Shown: in pieces, positions 49,546 to 58,870 of the stretch | Position numbering within the stretch: the first letter of the stretch is position 1 | How the letters are laid out: the number at the start of each line of letters is the position of its first letter | Source: Morganella sibonii | Lineage (GTDB): Bacteria > Pseudomonadota > Gammaproteobacteria > Enterobacterales > Enterobacteriaceae | Length of the DNA: 64,000 nucleotides | Reading direction: 5' to 3' (one strand) | Assembly: GCF_040560245.1 (NCBI RefSeq) | Contig: NZ_JAKMWP010000011.1 | The notes under the pieces: model-generated | Told to the model about the DNA's origin: nothing | The model's database searches: none | The model's input: the letters and a program-made list of their open reading frames with translations, nothing else | Program-made: the position numbers and the translations under genes

Positions 49546-52218
49546 ATGGATTCATTACTCTTCTGGGGTTTTGTGCTGGTGGCGCTCATTGTGGTGACGC
49601 CGTTTATTGCTGTTGCGGCGCTGCGGCGCACAACGCAGCTGAGAATGCAGGTCAGTATTCTGACAGAGGAAACGGAATCACTGCGCAGGGAGCTGGATGC
49701 ACTGACCGGTGGTCAGCCGGTGGAAAATACTGACGTTCAGTCTGCTGCGTTGTCTGACGTTGTTACGGTGATGCCGGAACCGGTTGTATACGATGAACCG
49801 GAACCTGATCCCGACCCGGAGCCTGTTATTATACCATTACCGGCCGGTACTGCGGATACGGCGCGGAAAAGCCCGGCTGCCGGTATTATTGAATGGCTGC
49901 TTAATGGTAACCTCCCGGCCAAAACCGGTATTCTTCTGCTGTTTATCGGCCTCTCATATCTGCTGAAATTCAGTATCGAAAATAATATCCTGACACCGGA
50001 AGTCCGTCTGATTGGCTCGGCAATTTTGTCCGTGACGCTCTTTGTTGTCGGCTGGTGTGTCCGCCATAAAAACCGGCTGTACAGCCTGATAGTTCAGGGC
50101 GGCAGCCTCGGTGCGTTTTATATCACGATATTTGCCGCTTATAAGCTCTATCAGTTCCTGCCGCTGACGTTTGCACTGGCGCTGATGGTCATTATCTGTC
50201 TGGCGTCTGTTTTCTTTGCTGTGATACAAAACGCGGTCAGTCTGGCCGTTCTGGCGGTGATCGGCGGTTACGCGGCTCCGGTGCTGCTCTCCACCGGCAG
50301 TGGTAACTATATCGCGCTGTTCTCTTATTATCTGATGCTTTCCGTCTCGATTCTGGTGATGAACTACTGGCAGGGCTGGCGGGTTCTGAATATTGTCGGT
50401 TTCACCTTTACGTTTGTGGTCGGCGTGCTTTGGGGCGTGGAAAATTACCGTCCGGAATTTTATCTGAGCTGCCAGATCTTTATTATTCTGAACCTGGTGA
50501 TCTACGGGCTGATGACTCAGCAGTATGCCCGCCATCATGTTCTGACTGACAACGGACGAAAACAGCTGATGGTGGATTCGGTGCTGTTGTTCGCACCGCC
50601 GGTACTGGCGTTTTCACTGCAATATGCCATTACAGAACCGTTTTATCTCGGTACGGCAATCTCGTCCCTTGCTTTCGGGCTGCTCTATCTGCTGCTGACG
50701 GTGGTCAGCCTGCGCCGTTTCCGGGCGGACGGGCAGCGTCTGTCTCTCGGGTTTCTGCTGCTCAGTATTGGTTTTATCTCGTTGGCGGTGCCGATGGCGC
50801 TGTCACCACAATGGACGTCGATGGCCTGGACGATTGAGGGGCTGGCGATCCTGTGGTTTGCCTGTCTGCAAAAACAGCGGATTGTCGGCTGGAGTGCCAC
50901 CGGACTGGTGCTGCTCGGGTTTGCCTCTCTGCTCTACAGCATGGACTTCATCTGGTGGTCAGAACAAACGACCTGGATGTATATCTTCCAGTGGGGCGGG
51001 CTGCTGGTTGCCGGGGCGCTTCATCACCATTTCCGCCTGATGCCGCGCAGCAAACTGATTTCCGGGCTGTTGATTATCCCGGCAATGATTACCTGGCTCT
51101 CCTGGCTGTGGATTCTGCCGTGGTTATCACCGGCGGGGAAATTGCTGTCCGGTGAGGAGTATGTGCTGACCGGGCTTGTGATCTCCGTCTGGAGCTGGTT
51201 CTTCCTGGCACGGAAAGTACAGTGGACTCAATTGTATTACTGCATCAGCGCGCTGTGGATAGTGAGTCTGCTGATGTTGTGCGGTTATATTTCTGCCGGG
51301 ATACATCCGGCCGGGTCACTGTACGGCGGCTTTATCTGGCTGCTGGTCATCAGCACGATGATTGCATTGATCCGGCTGCTGCCGGAACAGGCACCACGTG
51401 TTGTCAGCAATCTGATGCACGGTGCAACACTCTGGACACTGATCGGCCTGCTGATCACTGAAGTCTTGTGGGCGGAAGCACAATTGCCGTGGGGCATGGA
51501 AGAGTGGGCTTACTTTATTGCGATGCTGGCAGTATCCGGCGTATTTTTCGTGCTGTATGCCATGCAGCGCCTGCGGTGGCCGCCGCTGGATAATCACGGT
51601 GCGCTGTACTGGCAGAGCGTGTATCCGCTGGCCGTTCTGCTGGGGATGGGATTATTTGCCGGAAATATGCAGGATGGTCAGTTATCACTCTGGCAGTATG
51701 TTCCGCTGCTGAATCCGCTGGATGAAGCCGGATTGTTCGGTCTTGCCGCCCTGTGGTGTCTGCGTGATGCCGTGATGCGGACCACACCGAAAGTCCGTTC
51801 CCGGGCCGATGTGGTCCGTGTGCTTGGTATTATTACCGCCGGGCTGGCTGTCTGGTGGGCGAACGGGATTCTGATCCGTGCTCTGGCCTTTGCGGACGGA
51901 ACCGCATGGACAACCGCGGCACTGTTACAGTCCCGTCTGATCCAGACCACACTGGCGATTGTCTGGGCACTGACGGCGGTGATCCTGATGACAACCGCCA
52001 CCCGGCGGCATAAACGCCATTTGTGGGTCGCGGGTGCGGTTATCTTTGCTGTGGTGATCCTCAAACTCTTTGTGGTTGATATGAACCAGAGCAGCGGGCT
52101 TGCCAGAGCCGGTGCATTTATCGGGGTGGCACTTCTGATTCTGGTTGTGGGCTATTTCTCGCCGTTACCGCCGAAGACAGGCACTGATATGCAGAATAAT
52201 AAGGAAAATAACGGATGA
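49546..52218 (+). CDS. DUF2339 large membrane protein
   Basis: 890 residues. One N-terminal helix (LLFWGFVLVALIVVTPFIAV), a short coiled-coil, an acidic Pro/Asp/Glu linker at about 80-105, then over twenty transmembrane helices to the end. FLLFIGLSYLLKFSIENN-like residues at 140-155 and LVGWCVRHKNRLYSLIVQGG-like residues near 180 are typical of DUF2339. Probably an envelope protein of unknown function. Its stop overlaps the start of the DUF3999 gene (ATGA), so the two are coupled and likely form a complex. Confidence 0.85.
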   Translation: MDSLLFWGFVLVALIVVTPFIAVAALRRTTQLRMQVSILTEETESLRRELDALTGGQPVENTDVQSAALSDVVTVMPEPVVYDEPEPDPDPEPVIIPLPAGTADTARKSPAAGIIEWLLNGNLPAKTGILLLFIGLSYLLKFSIENNILTPEVRLIGSAILSVTLFVVGWCVRHKNRLYSLIVQGGSLGAFYITIFAAYKLYQFLPLTFALALMVIICLASVFFAVIQNAVSLAVLAVIGGYAAPVLLSTGSGNYIALFSYYLMLSVSILVMNYWQGWRVLNIVGFTFTFVVGVLWGVENYRPEFYLSCQIFIILNLVIYGLMTQQYARHHVLTDNGRKQLMVDSVLLFAPPVLAFSLQYAITEPFYLGTAISSLAFGLLYLLLTVVSLRRFRADGQRLSLGFLLLSIGFISLAVPMALSPQWTSMAWTIEGLAILWFACLQKQRIVGWSATGLVLLGFASLLYSMDFIWWSEQTTWMYIFQWGGLLVAGALHHHFRLMPRSKLISGLLIIPAMITWLSWLWILPWLSPAGKLLSGEEYVLTGLVISVWSWFFLARKVQWTQLYYCISALWIVSLLMLCGYISAGIHPAGSLYGGFIWLLVISTMIALIRLLPEQAPRVVSNLMHGATLWTLIGLLITEVLWAEAQLPWGMEEWAYFIAMLAVSGVFFVLYAMQRLRWPPLDNHGALYWQSVYPLAVLLGMGLFAGNMQDGQLSLWQYVPLLNPLDEAGLFGLAALWCLRDAVMRTTPKVRSRADVVRVLGIITAGLAVWWANGILIRALAFADGTAWTTAALLQSRLIQTTLAIVWALTAVILMTTATRRHKRHLWVAGAVIFAVVILKLFVVDMNQSSGLARAGAFIGVALLILVVGYFSPLPPKTGTDMQNNKENNG

Positions 52219-53666
52219 TCACAGGTAAAAAGACAGCATTTCGCCGCAAATGGCATACCGGAACGGTGCTCTTGGCGGCGGTTCTGGCATCAGTGACAAT
52301 GCTTTCCCGCGCGGAAACCGGGGCTAAGACACTGAATGACTTTAACCAGGGGGCGGAGTTACAGCCGGGAACGGAGAATTCGCCATTTTACCGGCTGACA
52401 GTTCCGGATAATGTCTGGCTGAACAGTGCATGGCCGGATCTGCGGGATATCCGTATCTTTGACAGTACCGGAACGCCGGTGCCGATGTCACTGACGGCGG
52501 CAAAGCAGATAAAAGATGAAAGTGCACGTATCCGCTTCGTTATTTATCCGTTGTCACAAAGCCGTGCGGAAGAGCAGGACGGCAACCGCAAAATCCGTCT
52601 GAAAGCGGATAACGGCACAGAACTGACCATCTACAATGATAATGCGGACAGCCTGGTGCGCCCGGCAACCGAAACCTATCTGCTGGTGCCGGATAATAAA
52701 CAGCAGCTCCCGCTGCCGCTGCGTGAAATCACACTGAACTGGCCGCAGCAGACCGGGAATATGCAGGCCAGAGCATCACTGTTCAGCAGCGATGACAAAC
52801 AGAACTGGTCTCCGGTGATCCGCGATGTGCCGCTGATGGATCTGAAATCCGGCGATGACACATTGCTGGCACAACAGATAAAAATCCCGGACTATATCCG
52901 CGGTGATGAAAGCAGGGCGAAATACTGGCTGCTTTCCGTGACCGGGGATAACAATCAGGCACCACCGCAGATCACAACAGCGGAAGGAACGGGTTCACGG
53001 ACAGTGGAACGCCGGGAGGTTAACCGTTTCGGCTTTACGCCGAAAGCAGACTCCGATGGCAGTATGATTTACAGTCTGCCGAATACGCAGAATCTCAGCC
53101 GCCTGGATTTTCATATCGATCAGGAAAATACGGTTCTGCCGGTGCGGATAGAATACCGGAGCGGTACAGCGGGAAACTGGCTGCCGCTGGATAACAAAGT
53201 GCTTTATTCACTGGTATCGGATGATACAGAAAACCGGAACAGCAGCATCCGGATGAATGACCTGCCGGTCCGTCAGGTGCGGCTGACTGCGATTAACAGC
53301 AGCTGGCGCGATAGTCCGCCGCAGGTTACCGGGGTGAAATACGCACAATACCTGACCTTTAACGCCCAGGGCTCTGCGCCGTATCTGCTGGTGTGGGGGG
53401 CTCATGATGCCGGAGCGGCGTTTTTACCGCTGGCGCAGCTTCTGCCGGGTAATTATCTGAATAATCAGGATGCGATTCCGCGGGCGGATATATCAGAGAA
53501 AGTGGTTACGCTGGGCGGTGAAACGAAGTTACTGCCGGCACCGGAAGCGGCACCGCCGTTTGCCTGGAAAACCTGGCTGTTGTGGGGAATTCTGGTCGCA
53601 GGGGTAGCTGTACTCGGGATATTTGCTGTCCGTCTGCTGAAAGAAGTGAAACCGGATAAGCAATAA
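52215..53666 (+). CDS. DUF3999 exported membrane-anchored protein
   Basis: 483 residues. Signal anchor near 15-35, then a large periplasmic beta-rich region with FYRLTVPDNVWLNSAWPDLR and DIRIFDSTGTPVP near 60-95, and YLLWGAHDAG-like residues near 395. A single C-terminal helix at about 450-470 is followed by a short basic tail. These are features of DUF3999, usually encoded right after DUF2339, as here. Likely periplasmic partner of the DUF2339 protein. Role unknown. Confidence 0.85.
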   Translation: MITGKKTAFRRKWHTGTVLLAAVLASVTMLSRAETGAKTLNDFNQGAELQPGTENSPFYRLTVPDNVWLNSAWPDLRDIRIFDSTGTPVPMSLTAAKQIKDESARIRFVIYPLSQSRAEEQDGNRKIRLKADNGTELTIYNDNADSLVRPATETYLLVPDNKQQLPLPLREITLNWPQQTGNMQARASLFSSDDKQNWSPVIRDVPLMDLKSGDDTLLAQQIKIPDYIRGDESRAKYWLLSVTGDNNQAPPQITTAEGTGSRTVERREVNRFGFTPKADSDGSMIYSLPNTQNLSRLDFHIDQENTVLPVRIEYRSGTAGNWLPLDNKVLYSLVSDDTENRNSSIRMNDLPVRQVRLTAINSSWRDSPPQVTGVKYAQYLTFNAQGSAPYLLVWGAHDAGAAFLPLAQLLPGNYLNNQDAIPRADISEKVVTLGGETKLLPAPEAAPPFAWKTWLLWGILVAGVAVLGIFAVRLLKEVKPDKQ

Positions 53667-53677
53667 CAGTACAGTAT

Positions 53678-53727
53678 AAAAAAAGTCCGCACGTTGTATA
53701 ACAGAATGCTATAACAGCGTGCGGACA
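53678..53727 (-). terminator. Long hairpin terminator after yecF-like gene
   Basis: Stem GTCCGCACG / CGTGCGGAC with further AT pairs inside, followed on the minus strand by seven T. It lies about 120 bases after the DUF2594 stop and just after the plus-strand DUF3999 stop, so it may serve both. Confidence 0.7.
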
Positions 53728-53849
53728 GAAACGAAAATAAAAAAGAAAGGGTATTTAGTACAGGAACATTATCCTGACACAAACAGCTCATCCTCTCTTT
53801 AGCGATTCGTTGCATTATTCCCGGACAGCATTAATTGCCAGGCCGGAAA

Positions 53850-54071
53850 TTATTTCCGGTACTCAGTTTTAATCTGAGCAATGGTATCTTTAAATGTACC
53901 GGCCAGATGCTCATCATCAATTTCACTGATCTGACGTTCCATATTGACGATAATACGGCCGGCATCCGCCTGACCCACTGCCTTCAGTAAATATGTCACC
54001 AGTGCCTTTAAGCAGGTCACTTCCGCAGCCAGTTTTTCAGTATCGTTTTCTGTTTTAAATGCGTTATTCAT
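53850..54071 (-). CDS. yecF: DUF2594 family protein YecF
   Basis: 73 residues from the ATG at 54071 (GAGG upstream); E. coli YecF has 74. LAAEVTCLKALVTYLLKAVG then QADAGRIIVNMERQI match the family closely. A small helical cytoplasmic protein of unknown function. A TTG at 54083 would add four residues. Single gene. Confidence 0.88.
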   Translation of the reverse strand: MNNAFKTENDTEKLAAEVTCLKALVTYLLKAVGQADAGRIIVNMERQISEIDDEHLAGTFKDTIAQIKTEYRK

Positions 54072-54225
54072 GGTTAACCTCAACCGTTATATTTATCGTT
54101 CCCGGATATTTCAGCCGCAAAGAATACCAGATCTGCCCGTCACTGCTCTACTTTCTTTTTTAGTTTCCTACTATGCTGATAAACAGGGTGTATTCATTAT
54201 CCGCTGAAAAAGGCAAAATAATAAG

Positions 54226-55089
54226 ATGAATATTATTGATATCAATGCAATAACCCGTGATTACCCGATGTTAAAGACACCGGGTCCTCAGGACAGCCAT
54301 AAAGGAACCTTTGGCACACTCGGGATCACCGGCGGTGCGGAGGGAATGACCGGCGCGATAATTCTGGCCGGATGTGCGGCACTGAAAACCGGTTGCGGTA
54401 AAGTGATCCTGGGATTTAACCAGCCGCAATTACCGGTACCGTTTATTGAAAATGCGCCTGAACTGATGCTGCGGACAGCCCGATCTCTTGCGGACGACCC
54501 GGCAGTAACCGCGCAGGTCACCGGCCCCGGCCTGGGGCAAAGTACAGAGAGCCGCGCACTGGCGGAAGCCGCGTTTATACAGACAGGAAAACCACAGGTA
54601 CTGGATGCGGATGCACTGAATATTCTGGCGGTGACGCCGGGTATTGCTCTGGATGAGCAGTGCGTGATAACCCCGCATCCTCAGGAAGCCGCCCGGCTGC
54701 TGCATACCACGGTGGCGGATATTCAGGCCGACCGCCCGGCCGCAGCGCTGGCACTGGCGGCACAGTATCACTGCTGGGCCGTTCTGAAAGGGCACCGCAG
54801 CCTGATTGCCTCACCGGAGGGCGTGTTGTGGTGTAATCACAGCGGTAACCGCGGCCTGGCTACCGCAGGCAGCGGAGATGTGTTATCCGGCATTATCGGC
54901 AGTCTGCTGGCTCAGCGGTTGCCGGTACAGGAAGCCGTGTGCGGCGGGGTCTGGCTGCACGGCGCGGCAGCAGATGAATGTGTGGCTGCCGGTACCGGGC
55001 CGGTCGGATTAACCGCCCATGAAATTATTGATTACGTCAGACTGATCCGTAACCGCCTGATAACAAAAACACAGGGTAATAAGAGTTAA
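54226..55089 (+). CDS. ADP-dependent NAD(P)H-hydrate dehydratase, stand-alone
   Basis: 287 residues, ribokinase-like fold. KGTFGTLGITGGAEGMTGA near 27, VLDADALNIL near 125, TPHPQEAARLL near 146, and the diagnostic GLATAGSGDVLSGIIGSLLA near 220 with the catalytic Asp. It repairs hydrated NAD(P)H. In E. coli this domain is fused to the epimerase in NnrD/YjeF; here only the dehydratase is present, as in a group of smaller homologues, so it may be a second copy. Followed 78 bp later by the first Usp gene. Confidence 0.88.
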   Translation: MNIIDINAITRDYPMLKTPGPQDSHKGTFGTLGITGGAEGMTGAIILAGCAALKTGCGKVILGFNQPQLPVPFIENAPELMLRTARSLADDPAVTAQVTGPGLGQSTESRALAEAAFIQTGKPQVLDADALNILAVTPGIALDEQCVITPHPQEAARLLHTTVADIQADRPAAALALAAQYHCWAVLKGHRSLIASPEGVLWCNHSGNRGLATAGSGDVLSGIIGSLLAQRLPVQEAVCGGVWLHGAAADECVAAGTGPVGLTAHEIIDYVRLIRNRLITKTQGNKS

Positions 55090-55167
55090 CGGTATCAATC
55101 TCACAGATATTTTCCTCATTGTTCAGTATAGTAATGCCATATCGCATGACTTACCCGAGGAGGCAGT

Positions 55168-55596
55168 ATGTATAATACAATTTTGGTTCCTATTGATATT
55201 TCAGAAGAAGAACTGACCAGCAAAGCTGTCCGCCACGCACTCTATCTGGCGAATGAAACAGGGGCTAAGCTGCATATTGTCCATGTCCTGCCTATTTCAT
55301 CCGCGATTATTAATGCGTATGCGCTGGGTTATATGGAAATAAAAGATAAAGCGACCATCAAAGCGGAAGAAGATATTCATATGCTGATGGATTCTATTGA
55401 TCTGCCGCCGGAACGTCTTGCTTATACTATTACATTCGGCTCCCCGCGTGATGAAATTATCCAGGCTGCGGAGGAAGTGAAAGCGGATATTATTGTTATC
55501 GGTTCCCGCCGTCCGAATATTTCCACCCATCTGCTGGGTTCCACTGCCGGTGGTGTTGTCCGTTATGCCCCGGTATCGGTGATGGTCGTCCGCTGA
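55168..55596 (+). CDS. UspF-like universal stress protein (first copy)
   Basis: 142 residues, single Usp domain. Starts YNTILVPIDISEEELTSKAV, and ends with the ATP-binding loop VIGSRRPNISTHLLGSTAGG, then VVRYAPVSVMVVR, the UspF/UspG class. GAGGAGG lies upstream. Nucleotide-binding stress protein of the cytoplasm; specific role unknown. It is about 45% similar by eye to the second copy 160 bp downstream, suggesting duplication. A CCGGTGAC/GTCACCGG hairpin lies between. Confidence 0.9.
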   Translation: MYNTILVPIDISEEELTSKAVRHALYLANETGAKLHIVHVLPISSAIINAYALGYMEIKDKATIKAEEDIHMLMDSIDLPPERLAYTITFGSPRDEIIQAAEEVKADIIVIGSRRPNISTHLLGSTAGGVVRYAPVSVMVVR

Positions 55597-55753
55597 GTTC
55601 AGCACCTCTCTGATATTTCTCCGGTGACCGTCAGTGTCACCGGATATTTTCCTGTCTGTTTCTTCTGAAAAAACATGATGCCGGACACGGTGGTTTCCGG
55701 TTTATTGCCTATACTTAAATCAAATATAACACGGGCTGACAATGAGGGATGGT

Positions 55754-56191
55754 ATGTATAAAACGATATTAGTTCCTATTGATGTGACAGAAGATGTACT
55801 GACAAGCAATGCACTGAAACATGCGATTTATCTGGCGAAAATGTCACAGGCGAAACTGATGTTGTTTCACTCTGTGCCGGATATTTCGAAATTCTCGATA
55901 AGCTATAACTATCACTATGAATTACTGAATTCATTTGCCGAAAAAGCAGTCGCCTGTTCAAAAGAAGAGCTGAAAGCGATTGCAGAAAAGGTGGATTTGC
56001 CGGCAGAACAGATCAGCTATTTTGTGGATTACGGCACCCCGAGAGATAAGGTGCTGGCAAAAGCAAAAGAAATTCATGCGGATTTAATTGTTGTCGGTTC
56101 ACGGCATCCCAGTATCTCAACGCATCTGCTGGGATCAACTGCGTCGGGGATTGTGGCACACGCACCGATTTCTGTACTGGTTGTCCGCTGA
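55754..56191 (+). CDS. UspF-like universal stress protein (second copy)
   Basis: 145 residues from the ATG at 55754 (GAGGGATGGT upstream); an ATG four codons earlier is possible. YKTILVPIDVTEDVLTSNAL, VGSRHPSISTHLLGSTASGI, then VAHAPISVLVVR. Same class as the first copy, with more changes in the middle. The pair may respond to different signals. A terminator follows at 56211. Confidence 0.9.
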   Translation: MYKTILVPIDVTEDVLTSNALKHAIYLAKMSQAKLMLFHSVPDISKFSISYNYHYELLNSFAEKAVACSKEELKAIAEKVDLPAEQISYFVDYGTPRDKVLAKAKEIHADLIVVGSRHPSISTHLLGSTASGIVAHAPISVLVVR

Positions 56192-56210
56192 GTATTATGA
56201 CAGGAACGGA

Positions 56211-56237
56211 AAGGTCCGCAAACACGGACCTTTTTTG
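56211..56237. terminator. Terminator after the second usp gene
   Basis: Stem AAGGTCCG / CGGACCTT followed by T6 on the plus strand, 20 bases after the usp stop. The convergent DUF5339-like gene ends 13 bases beyond. Confidence 0.85.
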
Positions 56238-56249
56238 CAGAAGACAGAA

Positions 56250-56543
56250 TTACTGTTTTTCCATCGATGCTTTGAATTCTTTCAGTGCATCCAGACCTTG
56301 CTGACACGCCATGTCCTGAGTCTCTTCCGGCACGGATTTAATCTGTGTTTTCGCTGTTTCCAGCTGTTGTTTCATGGCATTGATCTGTGCTGTTGCATCA
56401 GCATCGCCTTTGGCTTCCTGTTCTGCAAGTTTGACCATCGCGTCAATCTCGGTGAAATATTCATCACAGACTTTGCTGGCGTTAGCAGCGAAAGCAGTAA
56501 CAGAGAACAGGCATCCCAGGGAAATTAGTGTCAGCTTTTTCAT
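56250..56543 (-). CDS. Small periplasmic protein, DUF5339-like
   Basis: 97 residues. Signal peptide (LISLGCLFSVTAFAANA), then a helical domain with two cysteines (SKVCDEYF near 25, DMACQQGL near 79) that probably pair. The helices and CDEYF/ACQQG pattern fit DUF5339, known from enterobacterial exported proteins of unknown function. AAAAAG-type ribosome site. Convergent with the Usp pair. Confidence 0.7.
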   Translation of the reverse strand: MKKLTLISLGCLFSVTAFAANASKVCDEYFTEIDAMVKLAEQEAKGDADATAQINAMKQQLETAKTQIKSVPEETQDMACQQGLDALKEFKASMEKQ

Positions 56544-56800
56544 TATAGACCTTATGTTGTAGGCAGGAACGGATATGAATAATTAATCAATATGCCCCGA
56601 AATATCATGGAATATATATAAGAATAAGATGAATCTCAGAATAACTACTTACTTTTTGCATAAGAATAACATGGCCGGGGATGACTGATCACACAATGAA
56701 CAATTTGTGCGGATGAAATTGAAACGCATTCTTATTTGTTGACAGGTTATGGGTGTGACAATATTGTACCAATGAATACAAAAAAGATTACGGAGTAATT

Positions 56801-57211
56801 ATGTCAGCAGTTAATTTTGTTCATATGGATACCACTGCATTTCCTGTGGTGATAATGCAGTTATTCCCGGAAAATATGTCACAGACAGAACAGTGGTTGA
56901 AAGAGCTGGATGCACTGCTGGATAAGCAGACACCTTTTGCTTTAATTTATCCGCCGAAAACCGGTCCGGAAAAACCGGATACGCGGGAAGATATGGATGC
57001 ACGTAAGTATGTCCGCCGCTGGCTGAAAACCGGAAAAGAGAAAATGGCGGCATATTGCAGCGTAATGATCCTGACTGTTAACCGGGAAACCGGCGATAAA
57101 GCACAACTGGAAAAATTCGCGCCGGTGGCCGGTGCTGTTTACGGTGTGCCGGTGTTTGTTGCGGATGATATGGCAGCGGCACGGGCAAAGGCGGCAGACG
57201 TTACCGCCTGA
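56801..57211 (+). CDS. Unknown cytoplasmic protein, 136 residues
   Basis: Not recognised. Alternating strands and helices: FPVVIMQLFPENMSQTEQWL, then PFALIYPPKTG near 48, a basic stretch RKYVRRWLKTGKEKM, and VPVFVADDMAAARAKAADV at the end. The start-strand plus late-strand pattern could suit a small STAS-like or SpoIIAA-like fold, but this is a guess. A clear promoter is visible (TTGACA at 56740, -10 near 56762). Convergent with the TetR gene. Confidence 0.65.
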   Translation: MSAVNFVHMDTTAFPVVIMQLFPENMSQTEQWLKELDALLDKQTPFALIYPPKTGPEKPDTREDMDARKYVRRWLKTGKEKMAAYCSVMILTVNRETGDKAQLEKFAPVAGAVYGVPVFVADDMAAARAKAADVTA

Positions 57212-57237
57212 AGGCAGATGTTAACAGTAACCGCTGT

Positions 57238-57960
57238 TCATTGGGGTGTTAATTTGTGGCGGAGGTAACAGGCGGTTATCTCCACGGATAACGGCAGTTG
57301 CTTTTCAATAAATTCCGCCGTTGGTTTCTTATGCTGATGACTGAAAACCGGCAGATAAAGGTCGGCTTTCAGCATTTCCAGAAAACGGGCGGCAACAGCC
57401 AGCAACGTTTCCTCAGACGCGGTAATTCCGGGCAGTGTTTTCAGCCCGGCAGCCAGTTGCTGTGCGGCGCGCAGCGGGCCTGCACGGTAAAATTGTTCAC
57501 TGATTTGCGGGAAGCGCTGTGATTCCGCCAGAATCAGCTGATATAAACCGAGTGACTGCGGGTGAACAATACTGTGCAGGTAACGTCTTCCGCTGGTGTA
57601 TAACAGTGTTTCCGCATCGGTGGCCGCTTCCGGTTCTTCCTCTTCATTATCCTCAAAAATTCCGCTGATAAGATGTTCGATAACTGCCAGAAACAGCGCT
57701 TCTTTCCCGCCGAAAGAGGTATACAGTGTGGAACGTGAACCGCCGGATTGCTCAATAATCATATCCAGTGTCGTGCCTTCGTAACCATGAAGGATAAAAA
57801 CATCCGCAGCGGCAGTAAGAATGGCATGACGGCGGCGCTGCCCTTTCGGGGTTAATGGTGACGGGGTTGGTGACATAACAGATACGGGCTCCGGTAACAG
57901 TGACAAGCTCTGATTTAACCACGCCGCGCCGGATTGCTCAATAGCCGGTTTCCCTGCCAT
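57238..57960 (-). CDS. TetR-family regulator
   Basis: 240 residues. Helix-turn-helix about 45-90 (AILTAAADVFILHGYEGTTL, SGGSRSTLYTSFGGKEALF) with an extended N terminus; an internal ATG at 57876 would shorten it by 28 residues. The C-terminal ligand domain has an acidic run EDNEEEEPEAA near 130. Divergent from yjjPB with 120 bp between, containing an ATCAA-N4-TTGAT palindrome, so it probably represses that exporter and itself. Ligand unknown. Confidence 0.82.
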   Translation of the reverse strand: MAGKPAIEQSGAAWLNQSLSLLPEPVSVMSPTPSPLTPKGQRRRHAILTAAADVFILHGYEGTTLDMIIEQSGGSRSTLYTSFGGKEALFLAVIEHLISGIFEDNEEEEPEAATDAETLLYTSGRRYLHSIVHPQSLGLYQLILAESQRFPQISEQFYRAGPLRAAQQLAAGLKTLPGITASEETLLAVAARFLEMLKADLYLPVFSHQHKKPTAEFIEKQLPLSVEITACYLRHKLTPQ

Positions 57961-57992
57961 ACTGCAATTACGGTACAGTATGACGATTTATT

Positions 57993-58006
57993 ATCAAACT
58001 ATTGAT
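57993..58006. promoter_or_regulatory. Candidate TetR operator between tetR-like gene and yjjP
   Basis: Inverted repeat ATCAA-ACTA-TTGAT in the short divergent intergenic region. The orientation is the reverse of an FNR box. Binding by the TetR-type protein is inferred from position. Confidence 0.4.
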
Positions 58007-58081
58007 CAAACCCAGTGAGTTGTTAATACAAAGAATTAGAATAGCGGGAAAGTCGGACCATCAACGGTTAACGGTAAAACT

Positions 58082-58870
58082 ATGGGGCAGGGGAAAGAGG
58101 TGACTCAGGATATGCAGCGGACCATCACCCGTTTGTGTATCGAATGCGGGCTGCTGCTGTTACAGCACGGCGCGGAAAGTATGCTGGTGGAAGAACTGGC
58201 GGGGCGGACAGGAAAAGCACTCGGGGCAGATCAGGTGGATTGCGCCATCTCGGCGAATGCCATTGTGCTCACCACGATCATTGACGGGCACTGCCTGACA
58301 TCCACCCGTAAGGTGGTGGATCGCGGTATTAATATGCATATCGTGACAGAGGTGCAGCATGTGGTGATCCTCGCGGAGCACGGACATCTGGACTGCAAAG
58401 GGGTGCAGAAAAAATTCGCGCATATGAAACCGCTGCGCTATCCGCGCTGGATAATGGTGCTGATGGTGGCACTGTCCTGCGCCTGTTTCTGCAAACTGAA
58501 TAACGGCGGATGGGACGGGGCGGTGATTACCTTTGCGGCCAGCGGTTGCGCCATGTATGTCCGTCAGGTGCTGACCGCACGGCATATGAACCCGCTGATT
58601 AACTTCTGTTTTACGGCATTTGTTGCCACGATGGTGGCGGGAATGATGCTGAAAATCCCGCTGTTTTCGGCAACATCCGGTATTGCCATGGCCGCGAGTG
58701 TACTGCTGCTGGTTCCGGGGTTCCCGCTGATCAATGCGGTTGCGGATATGTTCAAAGGGCATGTTAACACCGGTCTTGCCCGCTGGGCGATGGCCAGTCT
58801 GCTTACCCTGGCGACCTGTATCGGTATCTTTACCGCGATTACACTCGGCAGCCTGAGGGACTGGATATGA
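58082..58870 (+). CDS. yjjP: ThrE-family exporter subunit YjjP
   Basis: 262 residues (E. coli 256). Soluble N-terminal part (CIECGLLLLQHGAESMLVEE, CAISANAIVLTTIIDG), then five hydrophobic helices including CACFCKLNNGGWDGAVITF and VPGFPLINAVADMFKGH. Needs YjjB. In E. coli YjjPB has been shown to export succinate. Starts are ambiguous: ATG at 58082 or at 58112. Overlaps yjjB by 4 bp. Confidence 0.93.
   Translation: MGQGKEVTQDMQRTITRLCIECGLLLLQHGAESMLVEELAGRTGKALGADQVDCAISANAIVLTTIIDGHCLTSTRKVVDRGINMHIVTEVQHVVILAEHGHLDCKGVQKKFAHMKPLRYPRWIMVLMVALSCACFCKLNNGGWDGAVITFAASGCAMYVRQVLTARHMNPLINFCFTAFVATMVAGMMLKIPLFSATSGIAMAASVLLLVPGFPLINAVADMFKGHVNTGLARWAMASLLTLATCIGIFTAITLGSLRDWI

Noticed and set aside
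53465..53815. 116-codon minus-strand ORF downstream of yecF
   Set aside because: It runs through the terminator hairpin and into the DUF3999 coding end; the first codons have a ribosome-site-like GAGAGG, but the rest is low-complexity shadow.
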